From Cephalopachus bancanus (lineage: Eukaryota; Chordata; Mammalia; Primates; Tarsiidae): a DNA stretch of 64,000 nucleotides. The DNA lies in assembly GCA_027257055.1 (NCBI GenBank), contig JAPVLO010000044.1, positions 2,604,001 through 2,668,000 of the forward strand, read 5' to 3'. A model generated the notes under the pieces. That model saw only the letters and a list, made by a program, of their open reading frames with translations. It did no database searches and was not told the DNA's origin. Each line of letters begins with the position of its first letter. Position 1 is the first letter of the stretch. This document shows positions 22,246-34,277 of the stretch, piece by piece. Made by a program: the position numbers and the translations under genes.

Positions 22246-22367
22246 TTACTGTAGAGACGAGATCTCACCAAGTTGCCCAGGCTGGTCTTGAACCCCCAGG
22301 CTCAGGCAATCCTCTCACCTCAGCCTCCCAAATTGCTGGGTTTATAGGCTGAGCCACCGCACCTGGC
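22037..22367 (-). repeat. Alu dimer with internal TG microsatellite, array member 2
   Basis: Intermediate type ('cacgctcacggccaccacag'). The linker between the arms, normally T/A-rich, is replaced by a (TG)n run at 22195-22239 ending in CGCGC. Confidence 0.88.
22195..22239 (+). repeat. (TG)n microsatellite
   Basis: About 21-22 uninterrupted TG units followed by a CGCG patch, located in the middle linker of the surrounding Alu. Likely length-polymorphic. Confidence 0.95.
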
Positions 22368-22380
22368 TTTTTTTTGTTGT

Positions 22381-22670
22381 TTTTTTTTTGAGTTGGAGTC
22401 TCACTCTGTCACCCAGACTGGAGGGCAGTAGCACACTCCCAGCCACTGCAGCCTCAACTTACTGGACTCAGGCGATCCTTCTGCCTTAGCCTTCCAAGTA
22501 GCTGGAACCACAGGCATGCACCACCATGCATGGCTAATTTTTTAAATTTATTTTAGAGATGAGGTCTTGCCAAGTTGCCCAGGCTAGTTTTGAACCCGTG
22601 GGCTCAGGCAATCCTCTTACCTCAGCCTCCCAAAGTGCTGGAACTATAGGCATGGCCACTGAGCCCAGAT
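22381..22670 (-). repeat. Alu dimer, array member 3
   Basis: Reverse dimer with 'gttggagtctcactctgtca' start and 'tttgaacccgtgggctcagg' B-box region, one mutation step from the young T-arm type. Confidence 0.88.
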
Positions 22671-22678
22671 TATTTTTA

Positions 22679-22807
22679 ATTTTTTTTTGGTAGAGATAGG
22701 GGCTTGCTATATTGCGTAGGTTGGTCTTGAACTCCTGGCCTCAAGCAATCCTCCTGCTTAAGCCTCCCAAAGCATTGAGTTTGCAGGCATGAGCCACTGT
22801 GACTGGC
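22679..22807 (-). repeat. Left-arm Alu monomer, array member 4
   Basis: Only the left arm is present ('tagagataggggcttgctat' to 'catgagccactgtgactggc'). It is of the older type and lies directly next to the previous Alu. Confidence 0.8.
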
Positions 22808-23179
22808 TACTACTTTTGTATGTGCTTAAATTTTTCCATAATAAAAGAGTTTTTTAATTTTAAAAAATTGGGGAGTAGAGTTATATCACAGAATGGAGGA
22901 GTAAGGAGTTCTAAGAATTGATCCCTCCACTGAAGCAACCATTATACTGGCAAAATTGATAGAATGAAATATTTTGGAACTCTGGAATAAAAAGCTTATA
23001 GCCAACTAGGGAAATGCTTAATGAAGAAACAAGTTGCTAAATTCAGTGAGAAAGCATGTATTATTTTTGCTTATTGATGTATCATCCCCCATTCGCTAGC
23101 ACAGCTCTGGCCATGCAGATGGCAGCCTGCATTCCTGGTGTGGCTACTGGAGATGGAAGAAAATACAGACCTTTTTATT

Positions 23180-23470
23180 TTATTTTATTTTGAGTTGAAG
23201 TCTCACTCTGTCGCCCAGACTGGAGTGCAGTGGCCACTTCCAGCCACCACAGCCTCGACCTATTGGGCTCTGGCGATCCTTCCGCCTCAGTCTTCCAAGT
23301 AGCTGGAACTACAGGCAACTGCTACCACAGCCGGCTAATTTTTTTTATTTATTGTAGAGATGAGGTTTCTCCAAGTTGCCCAGGCGGGTCTCGAACCCGC
23401 AGGCTCAGGCAATCCACTCACCTCAGACTCCCAAGGCACAGGATTACAGGCTGAGCCACCAAGCCTGGCT
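23180..23470 (-). repeat. Young-family Alu dimer
   Basis: Perfect T-arm at 23384-23400 (reverse gcggg-tctcgaa-cccgc). Target duplication cagacctttttatt (23166-23179) / caggcctttttctt (23471-23484). The right-arm hairpin is partly decayed (ggccacttccagccacc). Confidence 0.93.
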
Positions 23471-24540
23471 CAGGCCTTTTTCTTAAAAAACCGTGGTGGT
23501 GCATTTTGACCTGCAGTTGCCTGAGAGTTCAGCACAGAGGCTGACTTTTGTTTAACCCCCCGCCCCGCCCCACTTAGGATGGAGTCGTTTTCTGTGTGAC
23601 ATCTGTAGAGAGCATTTAAAAAAACACACACTACCTGTAAACACCTGAGACAAGGAACAGACAAGGCAAGCAGCAAATCAAAAGGAGGCAGTTAAGGAGG
23701 AAGATTCTTGGGACAATAAGATTTTTGAAGGACTACTAGATATACCAGGGAATCTGGAATGAAATGTGTATGTCTGGGTTGACATATAATCAGAAAAGAT
23801 CTGACAGAATCTTAGGCTTCCACCTTTGGCTGATCTTTGGGAACTGTACAAGCAGGAAGTGAAGGCTAAAGCAGAGTTGTATGTGGCCTGATTTAGGACT
23901 AAAAAAGTGTCATAGTTTAGAACCAATCTGCAAAGCCTAGGAGAATATTTTTCTGCTTTTTGGTTTCAGTGACCAAACACAACAAGGAATACAGTATTTT
24001 CAAAAACAACAACAACAAAAACACTTAGGAAAACAACTTAAAAACACTTAGCCATATGGATGGCTACATTCATTCACAATCAGCAACAGCAAATCCTGAG
24101 AGAAGGTAGAAACTGATTTTCAGAATCACCATATTATAATGTTCAAAATGTCCACTTTAAATAAATAATTAATTATGACACAAAAAAATTGTATGACTTC
24201 TTCACAGGAAAAAATATATTGCCAGAAACTGTCCCTAAGGAAGTTCAAATATTGGATTTATTAGATAAAGACTTTAGGCCAACTATCTTAAATATACTCA
24301 ATGAACTAAAAGAAAATATGGACAAGAATAAAAGGAAACCAGGAAAACATTGTATGAACAAATAGAGAATATCAATAAAGAAATAGAAATTATTTTTAAA
24401 AGAATCAAATAGAAATCCTGAAGCTGAAAAGTACAACAGCTGAAATAAAAATCATGCTAGAGAGATTCAACATCAGATTTGAGCAGGCAGATGAAAGCAT
24501 CAGCAAACTTGAAGATAAGACCATTGAAATTATTCAGTCT

Positions 24541-24922
24541 GCTATAAACTGAACCATGTTGTCCCCAAATTTATATGTTGAAACCCTAAACCCAATGTAA
24601 CTGTATTTAGAGATGGAGTCTTCAGGAAGTAATTAAATTTAAGTGAGATTAACGGTGAGACCCTAAACTGATAGAATTGGAGGCCTTAGAAAAAGGAGAA
24701 GATAGATTTCTTTCTTTACGTACATGCACAAAAAAGAGGGCATGTGAGTACACAGTGAGGTAACCACCAACAAGCCAAGAGAAGAGGCCTCCAAATGAAA
24801 CTACATTGCTGGCAATTTGATTGAAGATTTCTCAGCCTCCAGAACTGTGAGAAACAAATTTCTATTGTTTAAGCCACCCACTCTGTGGTATTTTGTAATA
24901 GTAGTTTAAACAAACTGATACA
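24541..24922 (+). repeat. ERVL-MaLR LTR (MST/MLT1 group)
   Basis: 'gtccccaaatttatatgttg' and 'aaaccctaaacccaatgtaa' at the 5' side, and 'cctccagaactgtgagaaac', 'attgtttaagccacccactc' at the 3' side. It lies inside L1M ORF1, whose sequence resumes at about 24925. Confidence 0.85.
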
Positions 24923-25140
24923 CAGTCAGAGGAGTGGAAAAGAAATATATAGAAAAAATAAAGAAAGAAAAATTAACAGAGACTGAGAACTAACAGACAC
25001 TATCAAGAAACCAGTATATATATCACAAGAGTCCCAGAAGGAGAAATGAGAGAAAATGTGGGTGAAACAATAAAAAAAAAATTTTCATGACCTTGAATTT
25101 GGCAATGATTTCTTAAATATGACACCAAGGACACTGACCA

Positions 25141-25159
25141 CAAAAAAAAAAAAAAAAAA
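25141..25159 (+). repeat. Poly(A) run
   Basis: About 19 adenines within an L1 region, where an A-rich stretch of ORF2 has expanded. Confidence 0.8.
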
Positions 25160-25494
25160 TAGATAAAACAGACTCATGAAAATTAAGATTTGTGTTCTTC
25201 AAATGACACTATTATAGAGTGAAAAGACAACCTACAAAATGGAAGAAAATATTTGCAAACTGTATATCTAGTAAGAAATTAATATCCAGAATATATAAAG
25301 CATGCCTACAATTCAACAATAACAACAAAACAGCCCAATTCAAAAATAGGTAAAAGACTTGGCCTTTCTCCAAAGATATACAAATAACCAATATGTACAT
25401 GAAAAACTGCTCAATATTACTAGTCATTAGAGAAATATAAATAAAAATGATAATAAGTTAATACTTTACACCCACTAAGAGAGCTTTTTAAAAA

Positions 25495-26004
25495 AAAAAA
25501 GATGTGGGGTACAACTCAGGGTTAGGTATACAAATATTCATTGTGCAGGTATCCTTGTTGATGAGGTATGCCCTCCCCTGGCAGTTTCCCTCAACTGCCA
25601 ATCCTACCCCACCCTCCCCTGGCAGTTTCCCACTACTGCCAATCCCTTTCTTACAGTATTATGATAATTGTTCAAGGTCTGCTTATGAGTGAGAACATAT
25701 GGTACTCTGTTCTTTGTTTCTATAATAGACCACTGAGTATGATAGACTCTAAATCCATCCAAGTTGCTGCAAAGTCCATATGTTTGTCTTTCTTTATGGC
25801 TGCATAATGTTCCATTGTGTATATGTACCACGTGTTTTTAATACAGTCCAGTTTCAATGGGCAGCATGGTTGGTTCCATGTTTTTGCTATTGTGAATAGT
25901 GCTGCAATAAACATGCATATGCAAGTATCTTTTTCATAGTAGGCCTTTGTCAGATATACAGTTGGCAATTTTTTTTTTCCATTCTGTGGGTTGCATCCCC
26001 ACAA
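25495..26004 (-). repeat. Inverted L1 3' fragment inserted in L1M
   Basis: Reads as the reverse of an L1 ORF2 end/3' UTR ('ttctttatggctgcataatg', 'tttgctattgtgaatagtgc'). Host L1 words flank it: 'agagagctttttaaa' at 25480 and 'agagagctattttttta' at 26005, a likely target duplication. The left edge is A-rich rather than T-rich, so the expected poly(T) of a reverse L1 is missing. Confidence 0.7.
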
Positions 26005-26034
26005 GAGAGCTATTTTTTTAAGTAAAAAAGTGTT

Positions 26035-26319
26035 GGTGGCCAGGCACAGTGGCTCAAACCTGTAATCCCAGCACTTTGGGAGGTCAAGGTGAGGGGATTG
26101 CCTGAGCCTACAAGTTCGAGAACAGCCTGGGCAACTTGGCGAGACCTCATCTCTACAATAAACCAAAAAATTATCCAGGCATGGTAGTACATGCCTATAG
26201 TTCCAGCAATGTGGAAGGCTGAGGTGGAAGGATCACCGAAGCCCATCAGGTCAACACTGGGGTGGCTGTGAGCACGCCACTGCAGCCTGGGCTACAGAGT
26301 GAGTCTCCAACTCAAAACA
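26035..26319 (+). repeat. Alu, 'ACACTGGGG' type
   Basis: Target duplication aaaaaagtgtt at 26024-26034 and 26320-26330 (11 bp, perfect). Right arm 'caacactggggtggctgtga'; the B-box region 'acaagttcgagaacagcctg' lacks the closed T-arm. Confidence 0.9.
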
Positions 26320-26905
26320 AAAAAAGTGTTTGGGAGAATATGAAGAAATTGGACCTCTTGTGCATTGCTGGTAGAAATGTAAAATGATGTAGCCACCATG
26401 GAAAACGGTTTGATAGCGCCTCAAAAATTAGACATAGAAACTACTGTATGATCCAGCAAATTCACTTCTAGGTATGTACCCAAAAGAATTGAAATCAGGA
26501 ACCCAAACAGATACTGTATATCAATGCTCATAGCAGCATTATTCTCAATAGCCAAAGGTGGAAATAATTCAAAAGTCCACCAACAGATAAATGGATAGAC
26601 AAAATGTGATGCATACATGTCATGGAATATTATTCAACCTTAAAAAGAAACGAAATTCTGATACACGCTACAACATGAATGAACCTTGAAAAACTGCTAA
26701 GTGAAATAGGACAGACAAAAAAGGGCATATTATGTGATTCTACTTATATGAGGCATCTAGAGCAGTCAAATTCATAAAGACAGAAGGTAAAATAGATGTT
26801 ATCAGGAACCAGGGGTTGCAGGGGAGCAGAGAAGGGAGGGATACAGAGTTATTACTTAATGGGTAGAGAGGTTCTGTTTGGGATAATGAAAAAGTTCAGA
26901 AAATA

Positions 26906-27230
26906 CAACAAGTCACCTACATAGGAACCTTCAAGATGCAAATTTTCAAAGATGTGAACATGCCTTTGCATGTCCAATCACGTAAGTTAGTTAACATGTC
27001 TGGCATACATTGTCACGTGCTGTACTATAAGATCAAAAATGTTTTCCTTATTTTTTGTGTTTGTTTGTTATGTATTTGTGGAAAAAGTATTATAAACCTA
27101 TTATAGCACAGTACTATATCACCAATTGTGATAGTTGGGTACCTAGGCTAACTTTGTTAGACTTATAAACAAACTGGACTTACAAACACACTCTTGGAAT
27201 GGAACTTATTCCAGTGTAGGGGACTTACTG
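26906..27230 (+). mobile_element. Tigger-like (pogo-group) non-autonomous DNA transposon
   Basis: A 325-bp element in the L1 3' UTR with TA on both sides (26904-26905, 27231-27232). Left end CAACAAGTCACCTACATAGGA pairs with the right end read in reverse, CAGTAAGTCCCCTACACTGGA, at 16 of 21 positions. TA duplication and a CAG-starting terminal repeat fit Tc1/mariner-pogo (Tigger) elements. No transposase frame. Confidence 0.8.
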
Positions 27231-27379
27231 TAGTGATTGATAGTGATGACACAACATTGTGAACTTGCTTAATGCCACTGAATTATACACTTAAGAATAG
27301 TTATAATGGTAAATTTTATGTTAAGTGTATATTTTACCACAATAAAAAGTAAACAAAAAGTCAAAAAAAAACACATTTA

Positions 27380-27620
27380 AAAGAAGATATCAAAAAATTC
27401 CCAGATAAACAAAAACTGAGGGAGTTTGTCACTAGACTTGCTGTATAAGAAATGCTAAAGGGAGTCTTTCAGGCTGACATGACACTAGACAGTAACTTGA
27501 ATCCATAAAAATAAATTAGGAATTTTGGTAAAAATAACTACATAGGTAAATATAAAAGCCAATGCAATCATAGTTTTGGTTTCTAATTCCTCTTTCTGTT
27601 TTCTTATTTAAAAGACAAAT
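27380..27620 (+). repeat. L1 fragment (ORF1-ORF2 junction region)
   Basis: 'agggagtttgtcactagact', 'tataagaaatgctaaaggga' and 'ttcaggctgacatgacacta' are typical of the L1 region between the two frames. Confidence 0.6.
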
Positions 27621-27629
27621 GTAGATGAT

Positions 27630-27678
27630 AGTGCCACCACACCCAGTCTGGGCAACAGAGTGAGACCACAACTTAAAT
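27630..27678 (+). repeat. Alu tail remnant
   Basis: 'acacccagtctgggcaacag' followed by 'agtgagaccacaactt' is the last ~50 bp of an Alu right arm. An AT-rich stretch follows to 27770. Confidence 0.6.
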
Positions 27679-30054
27679 AATAATAATGATAAATTAATAT
27701 ATAATATATTTTAATTATATAAATATATACATACTTATTTGTATATAAATAATATAGTTATTATTTTTATAGGTAGGAGACAGAGGATTAAGATGGTGGA
27801 CAGGATGCAGCTAGAGTGAGTTCCTTCTACAGAGTAAACCAAGATAGAGTTTCCTCAGCACTCAGAGAGGAATGGTTCCAGCAGCACACCCCATGAGTCT
27901 CCAAAGGAGTGATAATATCCACTTAAAGCAAAGAAGAAAAAAAAATCCAGTAACCTGGATTGGGACTAGTTGGACTCTCTCCTGCACCAACACAGTCCAC
28001 CAGGGAGGAAGATGAGTGATGGAAACTCGGGAGTTCTGTGTTCCTGTGGCAAACTTGCAGAACTTCCTGAGCCTTATGGGACCCCTGCTCCTCATGGGAA
28101 ACTGCCTAACCCATAGCGGTGCTCTACCATGAAGTGGTGAAGCTAAAAATGCCTTGAGTAGCACCAGCTGCCATTTCCCAGGAACTCTATCCTTGCAGGG
28201 TGGAGCAACTGCTTTCCAGCCAGTTTGGGAGGGAATGGCCCCTAAGGACAAACTCCACGGCTGCAGACAGTTCCTGACCCTTAGGTTACCTGAGAACCCT
28301 GGAGGCTCTGAGGCTAGCTAACCCAGACATTCAGATACCAGATTGCCTGAGGCAAGGCGGGAGCCAGGTGGAATGCATTGCCATAGCAATGTCTCACTCC
28401 TCTGGTGAACTCTTCTGCATCACCCTGGACAACAGCATTATCCCCTGAACCCTAGTCCCCTGGGGCAGCTAAAAGTGTACACTTGCAGGGTGCTTCAGAT
28501 CCATACCCCTGAACTCCCCCAGAAGGCTCAAAACAGACAGAAAACTTGGGAAATCCCTGGAACTCACCATCGTCCTAGGTTGGCTGGGCACTTCCTCAGA
28601 GCAACACTTGCCAAGGGGAAACCTACCATCGAAGTCAGCTTTCTCCCACAAGCGCCACCTCCTAGCCAGTGATCAACAGTACGTCCAACCACACGGAATA
28701 GAATACCTCAGCTTTGGGGAAGGCCTGATCCCAAATACCAGCTAACACTTTCCAAGCCACTTCAGTCACTCAGGATGTGGTAAACCAGTGCAGGTAGACA
28801 GCACAGGGCTACCACATCTGGCAATTAAGAAACTCACCATACCAAGGCTACATATAACCAAGGGAATCCTACAGTGCCTATATCAGGCCTTTGCCAACCA
28901 TAAATTAGACTGTCTACCCAGGTAAGAAGAAACCAGAAAAATAATTCTGACAATATGATAAAAACCAGAGTTCTCCAACAACCCCCCCAAAAGACCACAC
29001 CAACTCATCAGCAACAAACCCTAACCAAAATGAAATTTTTGAAATTTCAGACATAGAATTCAAAAGGTTGATGATAAAACTGGTCAACAAACTTCAAGAG
29101 AAAATTGAAAACCAACATAAAGAAATAAAAAAAAATCAACTGAAATTCTGTAAATGAAATAAGCATTCAGGGAGGTACAAAATTCAGTGGAAAGTTTCAA
29201 CAGTAGACACACACACAAACAGAGGAAAGGATCTCAGAACTTGAAGACAAGGCTTTTGAATTAACCCAATCAGACAATAACAAAGAAAAAGAATCAAGAG
29301 GATAGAACAAAGTCTCCAAAAAATGTGGGATTATATGAAACATCCAAACCTAAGAATCTTAGGTGTTCCTGAGGAAGAAGAGAAAGCAACAGGTCTGGAA
29401 AATCTATTTGAGGGAATAATGGAGAAAAACTTTCCTTGCCTTGCCAGAGATCTAAACATCCAGATACATAAAGTATAAAGAAACTCCAGGAGATTTATTA
29501 CAAAAAGGTCATCCCCAAGGCATATTATCATCCAGCTATGCAAAGTTAATGTAAAAGAAGGAATTTTACAAGCAATGAGACAAAAGCATTAAATAACATT
29601 CAGAGGTTAACCTATTAAACTAATACCAGGCTTCTCAGAAAAAACCCTACAAGCCAGAAAGGATTAGAGCCCAATCTTCAATCTCCTCAAACAGAATAAC
29701 TGTCAGCCAAGATTTTGTATCCCACAAAACTAAGTTTCATAAATGAAGGAGAAATAAAGTCCTTTGCAGACAAGCAAACACTGGGAATTTGTCACCACTA
29801 GACTGACTCTACAAGAAATATTTAAAGAAGTCCTAAATTCTGAAACAAAAGATCAAAATACACCAGTAGAAAAATGCTGGAAATCATAAAGTTCACAAGA
29901 TTTATGACCACCAACACAATAGAGAAAATAAAGAAAGAAAGAAACCAAATAATAATCAACAAGATGAATAGAATAGTATCTTACATATCATTAACTTTGA
30001 ATGTAAATAGTTCAATGCCCCACTAAAAAGATATAGACTGACACAGAATGGATT

Positions 30055-30104
<50 letters not shown>
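30055..30104 (+). repeat. (CA)n microsatellite
   Basis: About 24 CA units inside the start of the L1 ORF2 region, expanded from an A/C-rich L1 word. Confidence 0.95.
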
Positions 30105-30107
<3 letters not shown>

Positions 30108-30716
30108 CAATAATCTGCTGCCTTCAAGATACTCAACTCACAAAGATTCCTATAGATTCAGGGTAAAGGGGTGGGGAAAAATATTCCACACAAATGGAAA
30201 CCAAAAACAAGCAGGACTAGCCATTTCCATCTCAGATAAAACAGATTTTAAATTAACACAGAAAAAAAAGACAAAGCTGGCTATTATATAATGATATAGG
30301 GGTCAACTCAATGAGAAGACATAGCAATTTAAAATATATATGCACCTAATACCAGAGCGTCCAGCTTCATAAAATGTTCTACTAGACCTAAAATAAAGAG
30401 ATAAACCACAATACAACAATAGTGGAAGACTTCAACACTCTATTGATAGCAATAGATCATCAAGGCAGCAAGTCAACAAACAAACATTGGAGTTGAACAG
30501 GACTCTAGAGGAAATGGAGCTAACAGACATCTATAAAACATTCCATTTCCAAACTACAGAATATACATTTTCCTCATCAGCACACATTATACAAGATAGA
30601 CCATATGATAGGCCACCAATCAAGTCTCAATAAATTGAAAAAAAATAGAAATAACATCAAACACCATCTCAGACCATAGTGGAATAAAATTAGAAATTAA
30701 TTTTAAGAATAACTCA

Positions 30717-31015
30717 GGCCGGGTTCGGTGTCTCAGCCTGTAATCCCACGCTTTGGGAGGCTGAGGTGAGTGGATTGCCTGAGCCCACAGGTTCGAGATC
30801 CGCCTGGGCAACTTGGCGAGACCTCATCTCTACAATTAAAAAAAAAAAAAATTAGCCGGGAGTGGTAGCACACGCCTGTGTTCCAGTCACTTGGAAGGCT
30901 GAGTGGAAGGATCGCAGGAACCCAGCAGGTCGAGGCTGCGGTGGCCGGGAGCATGCCAGTGCACTCCCGTCTGGGCGACAGAGTGAGACTTCAACTCAAA
31001 AAAAAAAAAAGAAAA
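30717..31015 (+). repeat. Young-family Alu dimer in L1
   Basis: Perfect 12-bp target duplication aagaataactca at 30705-30716 and 31016-31027. Head 'ggccgggttcggtgtctcag'. The T-arm is partly decayed (ACAGG-TTCGAGA-TCCGC). Confidence 0.93.
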
Positions 31016-31284
31016 AAGAATAACTCACAAAACCAAACAAGACCTGTAAATTAAACAATTTGCTCCTGAATGATCCTTGGATCAACAATGAGATCAATAT
31101 GGAAATTTAAAAATTCCTTGAAACAAATAACAACAATGAAGCAAGCTTTCAAAACCCTTGGGACTTAACCAAAGCTGTGCTCAGAAGAAAATTAACAGCA
31201 CCTTAAGGCCTACATTAATAAGACTGAAAGATTACATATTGACAACCTAATATCACACCTCAAGGAACTAGAAAAACACAAACA

Positions 31285-31575
31285 GCCGGGCTCGATGGCT
31301 CAGCCTGTAATCCCGCGCCTGAGGGAGGCTGAGGTGAGTGGATTGCCTGAGCCCGCAGGTTCAAGACCCACCTAGGCAACTTGGCAAGACCTCATCTCTA
31401 CAATAAATCAAAAAAATCAGCCGGGTGTGGTAGCGCATGCCTGTAATTCCGGGTACTCAGAAGGCTGAGGCAGAAGGATCACCAGAGCCCAGCAGGTCGA
31501 GGCTGCGGTGGCCGGAAGTGGCCACTGCACTCCAGTCTGGGAAACAGAGTGAGACTCCAACTCAAAAAAAAAAAA
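31285..31575 (+). repeat. Young-family Alu dimer in L1
   Basis: Perfect 14-bp target duplication gaaaaacacaaaca at 31271-31284 and 31576-31589. Right arm 'ggtggccggaagtggccact' retains the hairpin with one G-A change in the loop-side stem. Confidence 0.94.
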
Positions 31576-33992
31576 GAAAAACACAAACAAACCAAACCTA
31601 AAGCTAGCATAAGAAAAGAAATAACAAATAACAGAGCAAAATGAAATGAGATTGAAATTTTAAAAAAGGATCAATGAAAGAAAAAGTTGTTTATTTGGAA
31701 AAATAAACAAAATTGATAGACCACTAGCTAGATTAAGAAATGAAGAGAGAATACTCAAATTAGCTCCATCAGAAATGAAAAAGGGGACATTACAACTGAT
31801 ATGAACAAAATTCAAAAGATTATCTGAGACTATTATGAACACCTCTATGCAAACAAACTAGGCAATCTAGCAGAAATAGACAAATTATTGGAAACATACA
31901 ACTCCCCAATCTTGAATCAGGAAGAAACAGAAACTCTGAACAAACCCATAATGAGTAGTGAGATTGAAACAGTAATTAGAAGTCTCCCAACAAAAAAAGT
32001 CAAGGACCTGATGGACTCACAGCTGAATTCTACCATACCTTCAAAGAAGAACTGGTACTAATTTTACTGAAGCTTTCCACAAGATTGAAAAGGAGGGAAT
32101 CCTCTCTAACTCATTCTATGAGGCCAGTATCACTCTGATACCAAAGCTAGGAAAAGACACCACAAAAAAAGAAAACTACAGACCAATATCCCATATGAAC
32201 ATAGATGTAAAAATCCTCAGCAAAATATTAGCAAGCCAAATTCAACAGCACATTAAAAAAAATTTAAAAATACACCATGGCAAAGTGGATTTTATCCCAA
32301 GGGTGTGAGGGTGGCTCAACATAGGCAAGTCAACAAACGTGATCCATTACGTAAAGAGAATTAATAACAAAAATCATATGATCATTTCAATAGATGCAGA
32401 AAAGGCTTTGGATAAAAATCCAGCATCCCTTCATGATAAAAACCCTCAGAAAAATAGGCATAGAGGAAACATTCCTCAAAACAATAAAAGCTATATATGA
32501 CAAAGTCACAGTCAACTTGATCCTGAATAGAGAAAAGTTGAACACAAGGATCGGGACAAGTCAGAATTGGAATTATTCTATTCATTCAGAATTGGAATAA
32601 GTCAAGGATGTCCACTTTGAACATTACTATTCAACTTAGTACTGAAAGTCCTAGCCAGAGCAATCAGGCAAGAAAAAGAAAGAAAGGGTGTCTAAATTGG
32701 AAAAGAAGAAATCAAATTATCTCTGTATGCCAACGAAGTGATTTTATACCTAGAGAACCCTAACGACTGCTCCAAAAGACTACTGGACTTGAATTCAGTA
32801 AAGTTTCAGTATACAAAATCAACACATACAAATCAGTAGCACTGCTATACACCAATAGTAACCAAGCTGAGAATCAAATCAAGAACTCAATTCCATTTAG
32901 CAGCCGGAAAGCTAAAATACCTAGGAATACATTCAACCAAGAGGTGAACAATCTCTACAAGGAAAACTACAAAATTCTGATGAAAGAAATTGCAGCGGAC
33001 ACAAACAAATGGAGAAACATTCCATGCTCGTAGATTGGAAGAATCAACATTATTAAAATGACCATATTACCCAAAGTAATCTACAGATTCAGTGCAATTC
33101 CTATCAAATTACCAATGTCATTTTTTACAGAATTAGAAATAACAATCCTAAAATTCATATGAAATCAAAAAAAGCCAGAATAGACAAAGCAATGCTAAGC
33201 AAAAAGAACAAAGCTGGAGGCATCACATTACCTGACTTCAAATTACACTACAAGACTGTGGTAACCAAAACAGCATGATACTGGTACAAGAGCAGACACA
33301 TGGACCAATGAAACAGAATGGAGAATCCAGAAATAAACCCAAATACCTACAACCAACTGACCTTTGACAAAGCAGACAAAAAACATACACTGGGGAAAAG
33401 ACACCCTATTCAACAAATGGTGCTAGGAATATTGGATAGCTACATGCAGAAAAATGAAATTTGATCCCTATCTCTCCCAAATACAAAAATTAGCTCAAAC
33501 TGGATTAAAGACTTACATGTCAGACCTGAAACCATAAAAATTGTAGGAGAAACCCTAGGAAAAACTCTTATGTACATTGACCTAGACGAAGAATGTATGG
33601 CTAAAACCCTGAAAGCAAATGCAGTTAAAACAAAAATAAATAAGTGGGACTTAAACAAAAAAGCTTCTGCAGAGCAAAAGAAATAATCAACATAACAAAT
33701 AGGCAACCTACAGAATGGGAGAAGCTACTTGCAAACTATACATCTGACAAAGGACTAATATCCAGAATCTACAAAGAACTCAAATGAATCAGCAAGAAAA
33801 AAGGCAAATAACCCCATTACAAAGTGGGCAGATGACATGAACAGACATCTCTCAAAAGAAGATATACAAATAGCCAATAAGCATATGAAAAAATACTAAA
33901 CATCACTCATAATAAGAGAAATGCAAATTAAACCACAATGAGATATCATTTTACACCAATCAGAATGGTCATTATTAAAAAAATAAAAAAGT

Positions 33993-34277
33993 ATGGCTCA
34001 GCCTGTAATCCCGTGCCTTTGGGAGACTGAAGTGAGTGGATTGCCTGAGCCCGCAAGTTCGAGACCCACCTGGGTAGCAAGACCTCATCTCTACAATAAA
34101 TCAAAAAATCAGCCAGGCATGGTAGCGCATGCCTGTAATTCTGGCTACTCGGAAGGCTGAGGCGGAAGGATCGCCGGAGCCCAGCAGGTCGAGGCTGCGG
34201 TGGCCGGGAGCGGCCACTGCACTCCAGTCTGGGCGACAGAGTGAGACTCCAACTCAAAAAAAATAAATAAATAAAAA
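33993..34277 (+). repeat. Young-family Alu, slightly 5'-truncated, in L1
   Basis: Begins at the A box ('tatggctcagcctgtaatcc'), lacking the first ~15 bases. Right-arm hairpin is perfect ('ggtggccgggagcggccact'). The flanking A-rich words suggest a target duplication but do not fix its edges. Confidence 0.9.

Larger units (their letters stand above)
22860..25490 (+). repeat. L1M copy, 5' part to ORF2 end, internally deleted and interrupted
   Basis: Starts like an L1M 5' region (about 22865-23170), resumes after an Alu, shows ORF1-like sequence at about 24220-24540 ('ggccaactatcttaaatata', 'agcaaacttgaagataagac') and 24925-25080, then jumps to the ORF2 C-terminal region at 25100 ('gaccttgaatttggcaatga'). 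Most of ORF2 is missing. A MaLR LTR and an Alu interrupt it. No intact frame. Confidence 0.65.
26005..27365 (+). repeat. L1M ORF2 end and 3' UTR, continuing from 25490
   Basis: 'ggacctcttgtgcattgctg', 'gatccagcaaattcacttct', 'caacagataaatggatagac' and the 3' UTR 'gaattatacacttaagaata' with a terminal 'aataaaaagtaaac'. Interrupted by an Alu (26035-26319) and a Tigger-like element (26906-27230). Confidence 0.85.

Noticed and set aside
30055..30104. Regular CA repeat as possible array element
   Set aside because: Simple microsatellite; there are no spacers and the genome is not prokaryotic.
32394..32600. Frame with clear reverse-transcriptase-like sequence
   Set aside because: It is a surviving piece of ORF2 in the dead L1, not an independent gene.
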